Source of the DNA: Mycobacterium sp. 1245805.9
GTDB taxonomy: Bacteria; Actinomycetota; Actinomycetes; Mycobacteriales; Mycobacteriaceae
DNA length: 47,759 bases
Assembly (NCBI RefSeq): GCF_001672915.1
Contig: NZ_LZKR01000173.1
Location: 1-47,759, forward strand
Direction: 5' to 3'
Shown here one piece after another: positions 15,749-23,360 of the stretch. The notes beneath the pieces are model-generated. The model searched no databases and was not told where the DNA came from. It worked only from the letters and a program-made list of their open reading frames with translations. The translations under genes were made by a program, and so were the position numbers. Positions within the stretch are counted from its first letter, which is position 1. Every line of letters starts with the position of its first letter.

Positions 15749-16093
15749 ATGAGCACTCCGCAGATCGCTCCCCTGGCGAAAATCGTTGAACGCAACCAGG
15801 TCTGGAGCCGCATGGCGGCCGACTACGGGGTTGACAACCCGGTGCCGCCCTGGAAGAGCAGCCTCGACGGCATTTGCGACGCGCTCGATCAAAGCGCCTG
15901 CGGCCCAGACATACTCGATTTCGTCGACCGCCGCAACGAAGAGGACGCCCTATCGGCAACCGTGTACACCGACCTGCCGTACCCGGAGAACCGGCTGGTA
16001 GCGCTGGCGCACTCGCTCGTCGTGCGCGGCGTCATCGGCGAGGCCGAACTGGAGGAGCGCCTGGCCGCGGTGCGAGCCAGGCTGGAAGCTTGA
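15749..16093 (+). CDS. Third nitrile-hydratase-like gene: beta N-terminal-domain homologue / accessory protein
   Basis: 114 residues, starting 2 bases after the metal-binding subunit. The C-terminal half (L-P-Y-P-E-N-R-L-V-A-L-A-H-S-L-V-V-R, then E-L-E-E-R-L-A-A-V-R-A-R-L-E) lines up with the L-P-Y-Y-G-R-W-L-L-A-V-A-R region of the beta gene at 14182, so it appears to be a duplicated beta N-domain. In thiocyanate hydrolase and toyocamycin nitrile hydratase the beta chain is split over two genes. Here a full beta is already present, so this could be a third structural subunit or an activator (metallochaperone) protein. There is no metal-binding cysteine cluster. It is convergent with a methyltransferase 4 bases away. 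Confidence 0.7.
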   Translation: MSTPQIAPLAKIVERNQVWSRMAADYGVDNPVPPWKSSLDGICDALDQSACGPDILDFVDRRNEEDALSATVYTDLPYPENRLVALAHSLVVRGVIGEAELEERLAAVRARLEA

Positions 16094-16097
16094 CCGC

Positions 16098-16643
16098 TCA
16101 GCGGCGAGCCAACAGCCACGCGTGACCGTCGCCCTCGCCGACGTCGAGGAGGTCGAGTCCGGCGAAGGCGGCGGGCAGCTCGCCCGGCGCGGCGCGGAAC
16201 GGTCCCGGCGCGGCACCGACCTCGCTCAGCGCGGCGACGGCCAGCAGCCCGCCCGGCGCCAGGCGCTCGATGATCGCCCCATCCAGGCGGCGGTCCCGGA
16301 AGTTTTGGCACAGGATGACGTCGACGGGCGGCCCGGCGGGCAGCCCGCCGTCCAGGTCGAAGACGTCGAAGCGACAGCGGTCTCCGACGCCGGCGAGCCG
16401 GGCCAACTCGCGCGCCTGCTCGATGGCGACCGGGGAGACGTCGCACCCCCAGACGTCCAGGCCGCGGCGGCCCAGCCACACCGCGCCGCGTCCCTGCCCA
16501 CACGCGAGGTCCAGGGCGCGTCCCGACGTCGGAAACAGCTCGGCGTGGCGCGCGACGAAGCCGGGCGGCCCGACCTCGCCCACCGGAGGTGGCCCGCCCG
16601 TGGCATACCGCTCGTCCCAGCGACGCCGGTCGTCGTCGGCCAT
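16098..16643 (-). CDS. Class I SAM-dependent methyltransferase
   Basis: 181 residues with the AdoMet motif L-D-L-A-C-G-Q-G-R-G-A-V-W-L near residue 43, then G-C-D-V-S-P-V-A-I-E-Q-A and V-I-L-C-Q-N-F. The start R-R-W-D-E-R-Y-A resembles TehB/thiopurine-type methyltransferases. The acceptor is unknown. I chose ATG 16643 (M-A-D-D-D-R-R-R-W); a second ATG three codons upstream is possible. It is divergent from the TetR gene at 16687 with only 43 bases between, so the regulator may control it. Confidence 0.82.
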   Translation of the reverse strand: MADDDRRRWDERYATGGPPPVGEVGPPGFVARHAELFPTSGRALDLACGQGRGAVWLGRRGLDVWGCDVSPVAIEQARELARLAGVGDRCRFDVFDLDGGLPAGPPVDVILCQNFRDRRLDGAIIERLAPGGLLAVAALSEVGAAPGPFRAAPGELPAAFAGLDLLDVGEGDGHAWLLARR

Positions 16644-16674
16644 GGGCGCCACCCTAGATTGCGCACCGCGTTTC

Positions 16675-16680
16675 TACACT
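16675..16680 (+). promoter_or_regulatory. Putative -10 box TACACT of a leaderless TetR transcript
   Basis: TACACT ends 6 bases before the GTG start at 16687, the spacing expected if transcription starts on the start codon. There is no ribosome site before the GTG. Leaderless mRNAs are common in mycobacteria. No convincing -35 box was seen. Confidence 0.5.
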
Positions 16681-16686
16681 GGACCG

Positions 16687-17274
16687 GTGTCTAGCGAGGC
16701 GGCTTCTCCGACCGACGCCGGGACGGGCCGCCGCTCCGACCGCCGGCCGGCGCAGACGATCCGCAAGGTCCTCGACGCCGGGCTGGAGGAGCTGCGCGAA
16801 TCGTCGTACGCGACCCTGACGATGCGCGCGGTCGCGACCCGCGCGGGCGTGTCCCCGGCCAGCGCATACACGTACTTTCCGTCGAAGAGCGCGCTGGTGG
16901 CGGCGGTGTACCTGCGCTTCCTGCGGGACCTGCCGCTGCACACCGACGTCAACGACACCACCCAGGCGCGGGTCAGCGCGACCCTGCGCGACATGGCGCT
17001 GATGGTCGCCGACGAGCCCGAGCTGGCGACCGCGTGCGGCGCGGCGCTGATGGCCGACGATCCCGCGGTCAAGCCGCTGCGGGAGCAGATCGGCGAAGAG
17101 GTGTCCAGGCGGATCGCGGCGGCGCTGGGTCCCGGGTGGCCGCGCGCGGTGAAGTCCGCGCTGCAGATGACGTTTGCCGGGGCCCTCCTGACGGCCCGGT
17201 TCGTCAGCTACGAAGAGATTGCGGGGCAGCTCGACGAGGCCGTCGGCCTCATCCTGAAAGCGTCCGCCGCCTAA
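16687..17274 (+). CDS. TetR-family transcriptional regulator
   Basis: 195 residues with an N-terminal helix-turn-helix (T-M-R-A-V-A-T-R-A-G-V-S-P-A-S-A-Y-T-Y-F-P-S-K-S-A-L) at about 45-70 and a helical ligand domain. The GTG start sits just after a TACACT -10 box. A longer in-frame reading upstream runs antisense through the methyltransferase and is not real. The ligand is unknown. Likely targets are the divergent methyltransferase and its own gene. A second, different TetR gene follows 53 bases downstream. Confidence 0.87.
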   Translation: MSSEAASPTDAGTGRRSDRRPAQTIRKVLDAGLEELRESSYATLTMRAVATRAGVSPASAYTYFPSKSALVAAVYLRFLRDLPLHTDVNDTTQARVSATLRDMALMVADEPELATACGAALMADDPAVKPLREQIGEEVSRRIAAALGPGWPRAVKSALQMTFAGALLTARFVSYEEIAGQLDEAVGLILKASAA

Positions 17275-17327
17275 AGGCCAGTGGCCCAATCGGATCGTTA
17301 TTATCCAGCTGTGAGGATCGGCTGAGC

Positions 17328-17993
17328 GTGCGCAGTCACGGCTGGGCAGGGAACGCGCCCGCCTCCGATGAGGAGGCGATCGAGCGCATCCTGGATGCCG
17401 CGGACCGGATCATCGACGAGCGCGGCCAGGCCATGGGAATCGCCGACGTGGCACGGGCCCTGGGCGTGACGCGCCAGACCGTGTACCGCTACTTCCCCGG
17501 CACGCAGGCGTTGCTGGTGGCGACGGCGATGCGCTCGGCCGACGGGTTTCTCGATCGCCTGGCGACCCAGCTCGAGGGCGTAACCGACCCGGTGGTGGCG
17601 ATGACGGAGGGCATGGCCTTCGCCATCGAGCAGCTGGCGTCGGACAATCAGCTCGCGTTCGTGTTGCGCCACCGCGGCGGGCAGGGCGTCCCCATCATCT
17701 CCGATACCGCGTTGGCGTTCGGGCGTTCGATGCTGCATCGCTTCGACATCGATTGGCAGCACTACGGTTTCGACGAAGCCGGACTCGACGAACTGAACGA
17801 ATTCAGCCTGCGGGTGCTGCACTCCTTCCTCGCCGACCCGGGCCGCCCGCCGCGCAGCGGCGCCGACCTGCGGCGCTATCTCACCCGCTGGATCGGGCCC
17901 GCGATCGCCTATCCACAGCTGGTGCACACCATGGACGCGCTTCGGGGAGCCGAGCCGGTGCGAGCGCGCGGGCGCCCGTCAAGGGCGTCCTGA
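17328..17993 (+). CDS. TetR-family transcriptional regulator
   Basis: 221 residues. The helix-turn-helix is G-I-A-D-V-A-R-A-L-G-V-T-R-Q-T-V-Y-R-Y-F followed by P-G-T-Q-A-L-L. The C-terminal part (F-V-L-R-H-R-G-G-Q, Y-L-T-R-W-I-G-P-A-I) is a helical ligand-binding domain. The start is GTG 17328 in frame after a weak GAGG. The gap from the preceding TetR contains GTTATTATCC, which could supply a -10 box. The two tandem TetR proteins are not close copies. The ligand and target are not visible. Confidence 0.86.
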   Translation: MRSHGWAGNAPASDEEAIERILDAADRIIDERGQAMGIADVARALGVTRQTVYRYFPGTQALLVATAMRSADGFLDRLATQLEGVTDPVVAMTEGMAFAIEQLASDNQLAFVLRHRGGQGVPIISDTALAFGRSMLHRFDIDWQHYGFDEAGLDELNEFSLRVLHSFLADPGRPPRSGADLRRYLTRWIGPAIAYPQLVHTMDALRGAEPVRARGRPSRAS

Positions 17994-18039
17994 TACCGCC
18001 CAAGCGAACCGACGTTGACGACCGACGAAGGGAGGGGAC

Positions 18040-18516
18040 GTGGTGGGGCTGGGACAACTCGCACTGAACAGTGCGCCTGTTTTCGGTGGGCTGATGCTCG
18101 CTGTTGCGGCCGGTCAATTCAGGGGGCCGGACTATCGAGAGCTCATCAAACAGGACATGGACCTGCTGGAGCGACTCCCCCCGGAGGCGGTCGCGCGACG
18201 CGCCGAGCTGCGGCGCAGCATCGACGAACGCATCGACGACCTGGTCGAGGTGGCCGACAGGAATCGCGCGCTGCGCAAGGCCGCGCTGACCTACCGGGGT
18301 AATTGGCGGGACGTGGTGCTCTTGCTCTGCGTGGTGCTGTTCACCATCATCTGGTGGGAAGTCGACCACAGCCGGGGCAATTGGCTGCCGATGTTCGTCT
18401 TGCTGATCCTGCTGTCGGTGGTCACCGCCGCCTACGCGTTCCGCGGTGTGCTGCGCGCTGCCCGTTCACTGGTGCACAGGAAGGACATTCGGGACCGCGC
18501 CGACGGATCGACTTGA
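18040..18516 (+). CDS. Small membrane protein, function unknown
   Basis: 158 residues starting at GTG 18040, just after GGAGGGGA. A weakly hydrophobic N-terminal helix (F-G-G-L-M-L-A-V-A-A-G) is followed by a charged helical segment rich in Asp, Glu and Arg at about 30-85 that may form a coiled coil. Two transmembrane helices follow (V-V-L-L-L-C-V-V-L-F-T-I-I-W-W near 92-106, and M-F-V-L-L-I-L-L-S-V-V-T-A-A-Y near 117-132), then a basic tail. I do not recognise the family. It stands between a TetR gene and the cutinase, all reading rightward. Confidence 0.75.
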   Translation: MVGLGQLALNSAPVFGGLMLAVAAGQFRGPDYRELIKQDMDLLERLPPEAVARRAELRRSIDERIDDLVEVADRNRALRKAALTYRGNWRDVVLLLCVVLFTIIWWEVDHSRGNWLPMFVLLILLSVVTAAYAFRGVLRAARSLVHRKDIRDRADGST

Positions 18517-18698
18517 TCACATCTCATCCCCCGTTCGACGTGCCTACGGCACGCGTACATCGACCGTTCCGGTGCGCCTGGTAGCGCGCTGACCTGCGAT
18601 ATCTCCGGATCGCCGAGTCGTTGGGTGCCGCCCGGATGTCCCGCCGCCGCCCGGCGCTCGCCGAGCAGCCGTCATGACGTTGTGACAAAATTTTCTCC

Positions 18699-19367
18699 GT
18701 GCCGCTTCCTCCCCTCGCCCGCGTCATTTGTGCTGCGGTGGCGCCGATTTGGGCGCTGCTGGCCGCTCCCGTTCCCTCCGCATCCGCCGAGCCGTGCCCC
18801 GATGTCGAGGTGGTATTTGCCCGAGGTACCACCGAGCCTCCCGGCGTGGGCCGGGTCGGGCAGGACTTCGTCGATACGCTGCGCTCGCGCGTCGGCACCC
18901 GATCGCTCGGCGTGTACCCGGTCAACTACCCGGCCACCACGGACTTCCCCACCGCGATCGACGGCATCACCGACGCCGGCCACCACGTCGAGTCGATGGC
19001 GGCGAACTGCCCCCGAACCAAGATGGTGCTGGGCGGATACTCCCAGGGCGCGGCGGTGATGGGCTTCGTCACCGCGAACCGGGTCCCGGACGGGGCGAAC
19101 CTCGCGCAGCCGCCCCAGCCGATGCCGCCCGACGTCGCCAACCACGTCGCCGCCGTCGCCCTCTTCGGCAAGCCGTCGACCCAGTTCATGAGCATCATCA
19201 ACGAGCCCCCGGTCACGGTCGGTCCGCTGTACGAGCCGAAGACGATCGAGTTGTGCGTGCCCAACGACCCCGTCTGTTCGGGGTCGGGCTTCCCGGCCGC
19301 GCACCGGCAATACGTCGAGGCGGGGATGGTCGATCAGGCCGCCGATTTCGCGGCTGGCCGGCTCTAG
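18699..19367 (+). CDS. Secreted cutinase-family serine esterase
   Basis: 222 residues with a signal peptide ending at S-A-S-A (about residue 30). The mature part has the nucleophile elbow G-G-Y-S-Q-G-A-A-V (Ser115), the Asp in C-V-P-N-D-P-V-C, and His in A-A-H-R-Q-Y, giving the Ser-Asp-His triad. Four cysteines (C33, C104 and the C-x6-C pair near residue 190) match the two cutinase disulfides. Mycobacterial cutinase-like proteins hydrolyse lipid or polyester ester bonds outside the cell. The start is GTG 18699; the upstream ACAAAATTTTC is AT-rich and there is no clear ribosome site. A hairpin follows the stop. Confidence 0.93.
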   Translation: MPLPPLARVICAAVAPIWALLAAPVPSASAEPCPDVEVVFARGTTEPPGVGRVGQDFVDTLRSRVGTRSLGVYPVNYPATTDFPTAIDGITDAGHHVESMAANCPRTKMVLGGYSQGAAVMGFVTANRVPDGANLAQPPQPMPPDVANHVAAVALFGKPSTQFMSIINEPPVTVGPLYEPKTIELCVPNDPVCSGSGFPAAHRQYVEAGMVDQAADFAAGRL

Positions 19368-19368
19368 T

Positions 19369-19394
19369 CGATGGGCGCTGGGTGCCGCCCATCG
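19369..19394. terminator. Hairpin between convergent cutinase and MDMPI-like genes
   Basis: CGATGGGCG (19369-19377) and CGCCCATCG (19386-19394) are perfect 9-base arms around an 8-base loop, starting 2 bases after the cutinase stop. There is no T-tract. It could serve both convergent genes. Confidence 0.65.
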
Positions 19395-19453
19395 CGGCGC
19401 CCGCACCGGCCGGAACCGCTTGCGGCACACCCGAACCCAAGGCGAATGAAAAG

Positions 19454-20101
19454 TCAGCCGGAAGCGCATCGGGCGCGCAGCGTCGGGACGCCCGGGCCGG
19501 TCAGGTCATCGCAATAGGCCCGGCGCCCGGCCATCGCCATCGTCAACGCGAGCGTCGTCCCGGTGACCAGCGGGCCGGCGCCGGTCGCGAAGGAACCGTC
19601 GGTCGCCTCCAGCCGCAGACCCTCGATGGCGCTGCGGCTGCGTACCGCAAAGTCCCGTCGCGCATAGAACTCCGCCACCGGGGCGACGACGTCCACCGGC
19701 GGCGTGCGCTCGAGCCCGAGGGGCCGCCGGATGTCTTGGGCGTGCACGACCACCTCCCCCAGCCATGCGGCGGTCGGTCCTAGTGGCGCGGTGGTGCTGG
19801 TGATGACGCGCCGGAACCGCGCGAGTGTCTCGGCGGGTGTCGCCCCTCTGTGCTGGGCCAGCCGCCGCTCGTTGTGCAGGTCGAAGTCGAATCGAGCGCC
19901 CAGGGCACTGGCGAACCAGCGCAGCGGGCCGGTGCTCGCGGCGGCCGTGAGGTGGGCTACCACCTCCTCGATGACCCACCGCCCACACAGCGATGGTTGC
20001 GCCCATTGCGCGTCGTCGAGCCCGGCGAGATCGTCGGCGAGCGCGGCGCGTTCCGCGTGGGCCGCCGACCAGAGGCCGTCGCGGATGGCACCTTCGGACA
20101 T
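19454..20101 (-). CDS. Maleylpyruvate-isomerase-type mycothiol-dependent enzyme family protein (DinB-like fold)
   Basis: 215 residues. The N-terminal four-helix domain has L-C-G-R-W-V-I-E-E-V-V-A-H-L-T and W-L-G-E-V-V-V-H-A-Q-D-I-R-R-P-L-G, where the histidines are the usual metal ligands of the mycothiol-dependent isomerase/DinB-like superfamily. Members act as mycothiol S-transferases or isomerases; the substrate here is unknown. ATG 20101 follows GGAGG at 6 bases; the 21-codon upstream extension is not supported. Downstream it converges with the cutinase. Upstream, after about 77 bases, the unknown gene at 20179 reads in the same direction. Confidence 0.82.
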   Translation of the reverse strand: MSEGAIRDGLWSAAHAERAALADDLAGLDDAQWAQPSLCGRWVIEEVVAHLTAAASTGPLRWFASALGARFDFDLHNERRLAQHRGATPAETLARFRRVITSTTAPLGPTAAWLGEVVVHAQDIRRPLGLERTPPVDVVAPVAEFYARRDFAVRSRSAIEGLRLEATDGSFATGAGPLVTGTTLALTMAMAGRRAYCDDLTGPGVPTLRARCASG

Positions 20102-20178
20102 GTACGCCTCCAATTCACGGCGGGGATGACGCCGGTGTAGACCGCCGCCGGGCCCCAAAGTCATCGGCCCGCCGAGAC

Positions 20179-20562
20179 TCAGAAGCGGGGACCGCCCCCC
20201 GTGTCGAGGGCTTCGAGCGCCGCGTCGATGTTGGGGATGATCGTCGGGCCGTACCCGCTCACCAGGTGCGCGAGCGCCCGCGCGATGTGCGGACCGACGG
20301 CGGCGGCGGCGAGGACGTCCTCGGCAATGGCCACGCCACCGACCACATGGGCGGCGCGGAGCCGGCCGTCAGGGGTCACTTCGTAGCGCCAGTCACCGAT
20401 CTGAACACGCTCGGGCTGCGACCGGAACACGCCCCGCCGCGCCGGCGTGACGAGCACGCCGGGAACGGCGCCGAACACCTTGACGACCAGGGCGACGCCG
20501 CCGGGGCCGGATAAGGCCGTCCCGATGGCGTGGCTGACCCGCTCCTGATCGAGGCCCGTCAT
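20179..20562 (-). CDS. Conserved hypothetical protein
   Basis: 127 residues, no domain recognised. It contains a G-G-V-A-L-V-V-K-V-F-G-A-V-P-G-V-L-V hydrophobic segment, a Y-E-V-T-P-D-G-R-L-R-A strand pair, and a C-terminal G-Y-G-P-T-I-I-P-N-I-D-A-A-L-E-A-L. It looks like a small soluble alpha/beta protein. Its ATG overlaps the stop of the upstream YbjQ-type gene (ATGA), so the two are translationally coupled and probably work together. Confidence 0.7.
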   Translation of the reverse strand: MTGLDQERVSHAIGTALSGPGGVALVVKVFGAVPGVLVTPARRGVFRSQPERVQIGDWRYEVTPDGRLRAAHVVGGVAIAEDVLAAAAVGPHIARALAHLVSGYGPTIIPNIDAALEALDTGGGPRF

Positions 20563-21347
20563 CAGTCACTCAGCGGCAGGACGAACGACGGCGTCAGGGT
20601 CTGCGGCTCGCCGCTGCGACGCACCGCCGTCCCCGCCACGTAGAACTCCACCGTGTGATGTCCCCACGCGTAGTTCGAGATGGCGAAATGGACCCCGACA
20701 ATGCCGTTCGCGCCGTCGCGCTCGGCCTCGCTCTGCATCCGCGACATCGCCAGCTCCCGGGATTGGTAGCTGCCCTGCGTCCACTGCGGCATCTCGGCGT
20801 TGCGTCCCGCCTGCTTCAGCATCTGCATAAACCCTTGCACCGCAACGTGAAACACGCAGTTGCCCATCACGAACGCGACCGGGGCGAATCCGGACCGCAG
20901 CAGCGTGGTCAGGTCCTGGCCGGAAAGGTGGCTGGTGAAGGCCTGCCCGTTGGGGCGCCGAAATGCGCCGGGCTTCGCGGTGTAGCGCACTGCCGTGCCG
21001 ACCGCGATGAACTCGAGGTGCTCGCCCTCCCCCTGATGGCGCCAGTCCAGGCGAACGCCCACCACGCCGTCCGCGCCCAGCGAATCGGCCTCGGCCTGCA
21101 TCCGCGACATCGCATTCCAGCGTGCGCGGTACGTCGCCTCGGTGAGCACCGGCAGCTCGGACTGCTGCCTGATGCCGGTGAACTGATAGCCCACGTGATA
21201 GACCGACACGCCCATCACCAGCTCGATCGGTTCGAACCCCGCGCCGTGCAGCAGGGCGAATTCGTTGATCGACAGATCGGTCGTGAACACCTTGCCTGCG
21301 TGCGACAGCCGTTCGCTGGCGACTGGGTCGAGCGGGTTCGGTTGCAT
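20562..21347 (-). CDS. Tandem YbjQ-type (heavy-metal-binding-like) domain protein
   Basis: 261 residues made of two copies of one domain. Copy 1 (about 20-130) has F-E-P-I-E-L-V-M-G-V-S-V-Y-H-V and A-M-S-R-M-Q-A-E-A-D-S-L-G-A-D-G-V-V-G-V. Copy 2 (about 145-255) has F-A-P-V-A-F-V-M-G-N-C-V-F-H-V and A-M-S-R-M-Q-S-E-A-E-R-D-G-A-N-G-I-V-G-V. The G-A-x-G-I/V-V-G-V repeat is the hallmark of YbjQ-like proteins, which form beta-barrel oligomers; a metal role is only inferred for the family. ATG 21347 follows GGAGGGTC. It is divergent from the TetR at 21486 and coupled to the gene at 20179. Confidence 0.82.
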   Translation of the reverse strand: MQPNPLDPVASERLSHAGKVFTTDLSINEFALLHGAGFEPIELVMGVSVYHVGYQFTGIRQQSELPVLTEATYRARWNAMSRMQAEADSLGADGVVGVRLDWRHQGEGEHLEFIAVGTAVRYTAKPGAFRRPNGQAFTSHLSGQDLTTLLRSGFAPVAFVMGNCVFHVAVQGFMQMLKQAGRNAEMPQWTQGSYQSRELAMSRMQSEAERDGANGIVGVHFAISNYAWGHHTVEFYVAGTAVRRSGEPQTLTPSFVLPLSD

Positions 21348-21439
21348 TGTCTTCAGACCCTCCTCCGGTTCGGAGGACAGCGTAGCCCGGCGACGGCCGC
21401 GCCGACGGCTAGCGAACGGTGTCACCGACCCGATTTTTT

Positions 21440-21493
21440 ATGTCCATCGCCGTGGACACCAAAACCATAATTGGCGTACATTCGGATGGACAT
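21440..21493. promoter_or_regulatory. TGTCCA/TGGACA operator-like repeats before the TetR gene
   Basis: TGTCCA (21441-21446) and TGGACA (21453-21458) form a 6-6-6 palindrome. A further TGGACA at 21487-21492 makes a wider inverted repeat, ATGTCCATC (21440-21448) with GATGGACAT (21485-21493). Three half-sites in 54 bases, reaching the TetR start, suggest autoregulation. Confidence 0.55.
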
Positions 21494-22112
21494 GAAAAAG
21501 CGGCAGTACGAGATGCGGGCGCGGGGGGAAGCGAAAGCTGCCACGCGCGAAGCCGTCATCAACGCGGCCATCGACACCTTCACGGCCGAGCGTTCGTTCT
21601 CCGTCACTCTGGGTCCCGTCGCCGAGCGGGCCGGCGTCACGGTGAAGACGATCCTGCGGCACTTCGGCAGCCGGGAGGCGCTCATCGAGGCCGCGTGGTC
21701 ACGGGTGTTCGGGGAGGCGGTCGCGGAGCGGTCGGCGCTGCCGGGCGATCGGGACGCGTCGCTGGCGGCACTGATCGTTCACTACGAGCGTCGCGGCCCC
21801 ATGATTCTGGGCGTGCTCGCCGAGGAGGACGAAGATCCGCGCGCACAACACATGTGCGACGCCGGCCGGGTCGCGCATCGTGCGTGGGTGGAAGAGGTTT
21901 TCGAGGCATGCCTGCCACGGGAGCGCGAAGACCGTTGCCGCCTGATCGACGCCTTGGTAGTAGCGACCGACGTCTACGCGTGGAAGCTGCTCCGCCTCGA
22001 CCGGGGTTTGTCGGTCGACGAGGTCCACGACCGGATGCAGCTGATGACCGAGGCGATTTTGGCGGCGGCCACCGCGGCGCCGCGGAGCGCGATCGAGGGG
22101 AGGTCGCCGTGA
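21486..22112 (+). CDS. TetR-family transcriptional regulator
   Basis: About 208 residues. The helix-turn-helix is V-T-L-G-P-V-A-E-R-A-G-V-T-V-K-T-I-L-R-H-F-G-S-R. The N-terminus is basic (M-K-K-R-Q-Y-E-M-R-A-R). Start codons ATG 21486 and 21492 are both possible and neither has a good ribosome site. The stop overlaps the GTG of the glycosyltransferase (GTGA), so regulator and enzyme are coupled. TGGACA half-sites overlap the start. The ligand may be the glycosyltransferase substrate, an inference from context only. Confidence 0.83.
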   Translation: MDMKKRQYEMRARGEAKAATREAVINAAIDTFTAERSFSVTLGPVAERAGVTVKTILRHFGSREALIEAAWSRVFGEAVAERSALPGDRDASLAALIVHYERRGPMILGVLAEEDEDPRAQHMCDAGRVAHRAWVEEVFEACLPREREDRCRLIDALVVATDVYAWKLLRLDRGLSVDEVHDRMQLMTEAILAAATAAPRSAIEGRSP

Positions 22113-23254
22113 GGATCTTGTTCGTTGCGGTGGACGGCGGCGGAAACATGCCTCCGCAGTTGGCGATCGCTCGTGCGCTGCGAGGTCGCGGCGCGCGGGT
22201 GTCCTTCCTCGGCCATGAGGGGGTGCGCGCACAGGTCGAGGCGGCTGGTTTTGCCTTCGAATCGTTCGGCACCGGACACCATTTCGATCCGAGGGTCAGG
22301 CGGTCGTTGTTCGCCATGATGGCCGACTTCGCCAAGACCGCGATGGACCGCGAACTCGGCCGGTGTGCGGTGGATGTCGCACGGCGGCAGGGCGCCTCCG
22401 CGATCGTTGTCGACGTCATCCTGACGGCCGGGATTTCCGAGGCGCTGAAGGCCGACATCCCGACCGTCGTGTGCGTGCATTGCTTTTACCGTGGCATGCA
22501 GGACCTGGCCTCGAGCCCGATCGGGTGGTTGCAACGGCTAAGGGGCACCCCGCCGCTGGGTGCGGAGCGAAGCGACGCGCTGCAGATCGTCACGGCACGG
22601 GCCGACCTCGACCCCGTGCGCGGCGCTCCGCCCGTTCACCACACCGGGGTCGCGTGGCAGGGTGTTCCGAAAGCGGCTGCGGTGCAGCCGATCCCGCGTG
22701 TTCTCGTCAGCCTGAGCACCTGCGCGTTCGCCGGTCAGCGACGCATGCTGCAGAACATCCTCGACGCGGTCGGCCCGTTGCCGGTGCAAGCGACGGTCAC
22801 GGTCGGGCCGGGGATTGACGCGGCGGGGTTGCGCGTTCCCGACAACGCATCGCTGCATGCCTGGCTTGACCACGACGAGGTCCTCGCCACCGCATCGCTG
22901 GTGGTCGGACACGGTGGTCACAGCACCACGATGCGCGCCTTGTCCTTCGGCGTCCCCGTGATCGTGATGCCGGCAAACACCCTGATCGACCAGCGACGCG
23001 TCGGCGCGGCGGTTCGCGACGTCGGCGCCGGTCTGCTGCTGAGAAAACACGCCCGACCGGACCGCATCCGGGCGGCAATCCAGACGGTGCTGACGGACCC
23101 GAGCTACCGACGGGCCGCCGCCCGGCTCGGGGCGCAGATCCGTGAGCGCGACGGGGCCGAACTCGCCGCGGATCTGATCAGCGAATTCATCAGTGCCAAG
23201 CAGCAACCGAAGCCCCTCGACGGTGGCGGCCCCAGATCGGCTTGTGCGTCTTAG
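22109..23254 (+). CDS. GT1-like glycosyltransferase (UDP-glycosyltransferase, MGT type)
   Basis: 381 residues with a GT-B fold pattern. The N-terminus R-I-L-F-V-A-V-D-G-G-G-N-M-P-P-Q-L-A-I-A-R-A-L is the acceptor domain start. The donor-binding end has V-V-G-H-G-G-H-S-T-T-M-R-A-L-S-F-G-V-P-V-I-V-M-P, with the H-G-G pair and the D-Q motif (L-I-D-Q-R) of macrolide/natural-product glycosyltransferases. It would transfer a sugar from a nucleotide donor to a small molecule, as in drug or antibiotic inactivation or glycolipid making. It is coupled to the TetR gene by GTGA, which fits an inducible detoxification pair. The acceptor is unknown. Confidence 0.85.
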   Translation: MRILFVAVDGGGNMPPQLAIARALRGRGARVSFLGHEGVRAQVEAAGFAFESFGTGHHFDPRVRRSLFAMMADFAKTAMDRELGRCAVDVARRQGASAIVVDVILTAGISEALKADIPTVVCVHCFYRGMQDLASSPIGWLQRLRGTPPLGAERSDALQIVTARADLDPVRGAPPVHHTGVAWQGVPKAAAVQPIPRVLVSLSTCAFAGQRRMLQNILDAVGPLPVQATVTVGPGIDAAGLRVPDNASLHAWLDHDEVLATASLVVGHGGHSTTMRALSFGVPVIVMPANTLIDQRRVGAAVRDVGAGLLLRKHARPDRIRAAIQTVLTDPSYRRAAARLGAQIRERDGAELAADLISEFISAKQQPKPLDGGGPRSACAS

Positions 23255-23360
23255 CGGCCGACCGCCCAAAGACGGTGATCCCCGGATGAACCGAACCCGT
23301 ATGGAGCTCGTTATCTGAAGTACCGGCGCTATTGGGGTGCGGCGTGAGCGCGGGAGGATC

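Noticed and set aside
14182..16093. Naming the set a thiocyanate hydrolase
   Set aside because: The C-T-L-C-S-C motif is shared with cobalt nitrile hydratases, and the beta chain is not split as in thiocyanate hydrolase.
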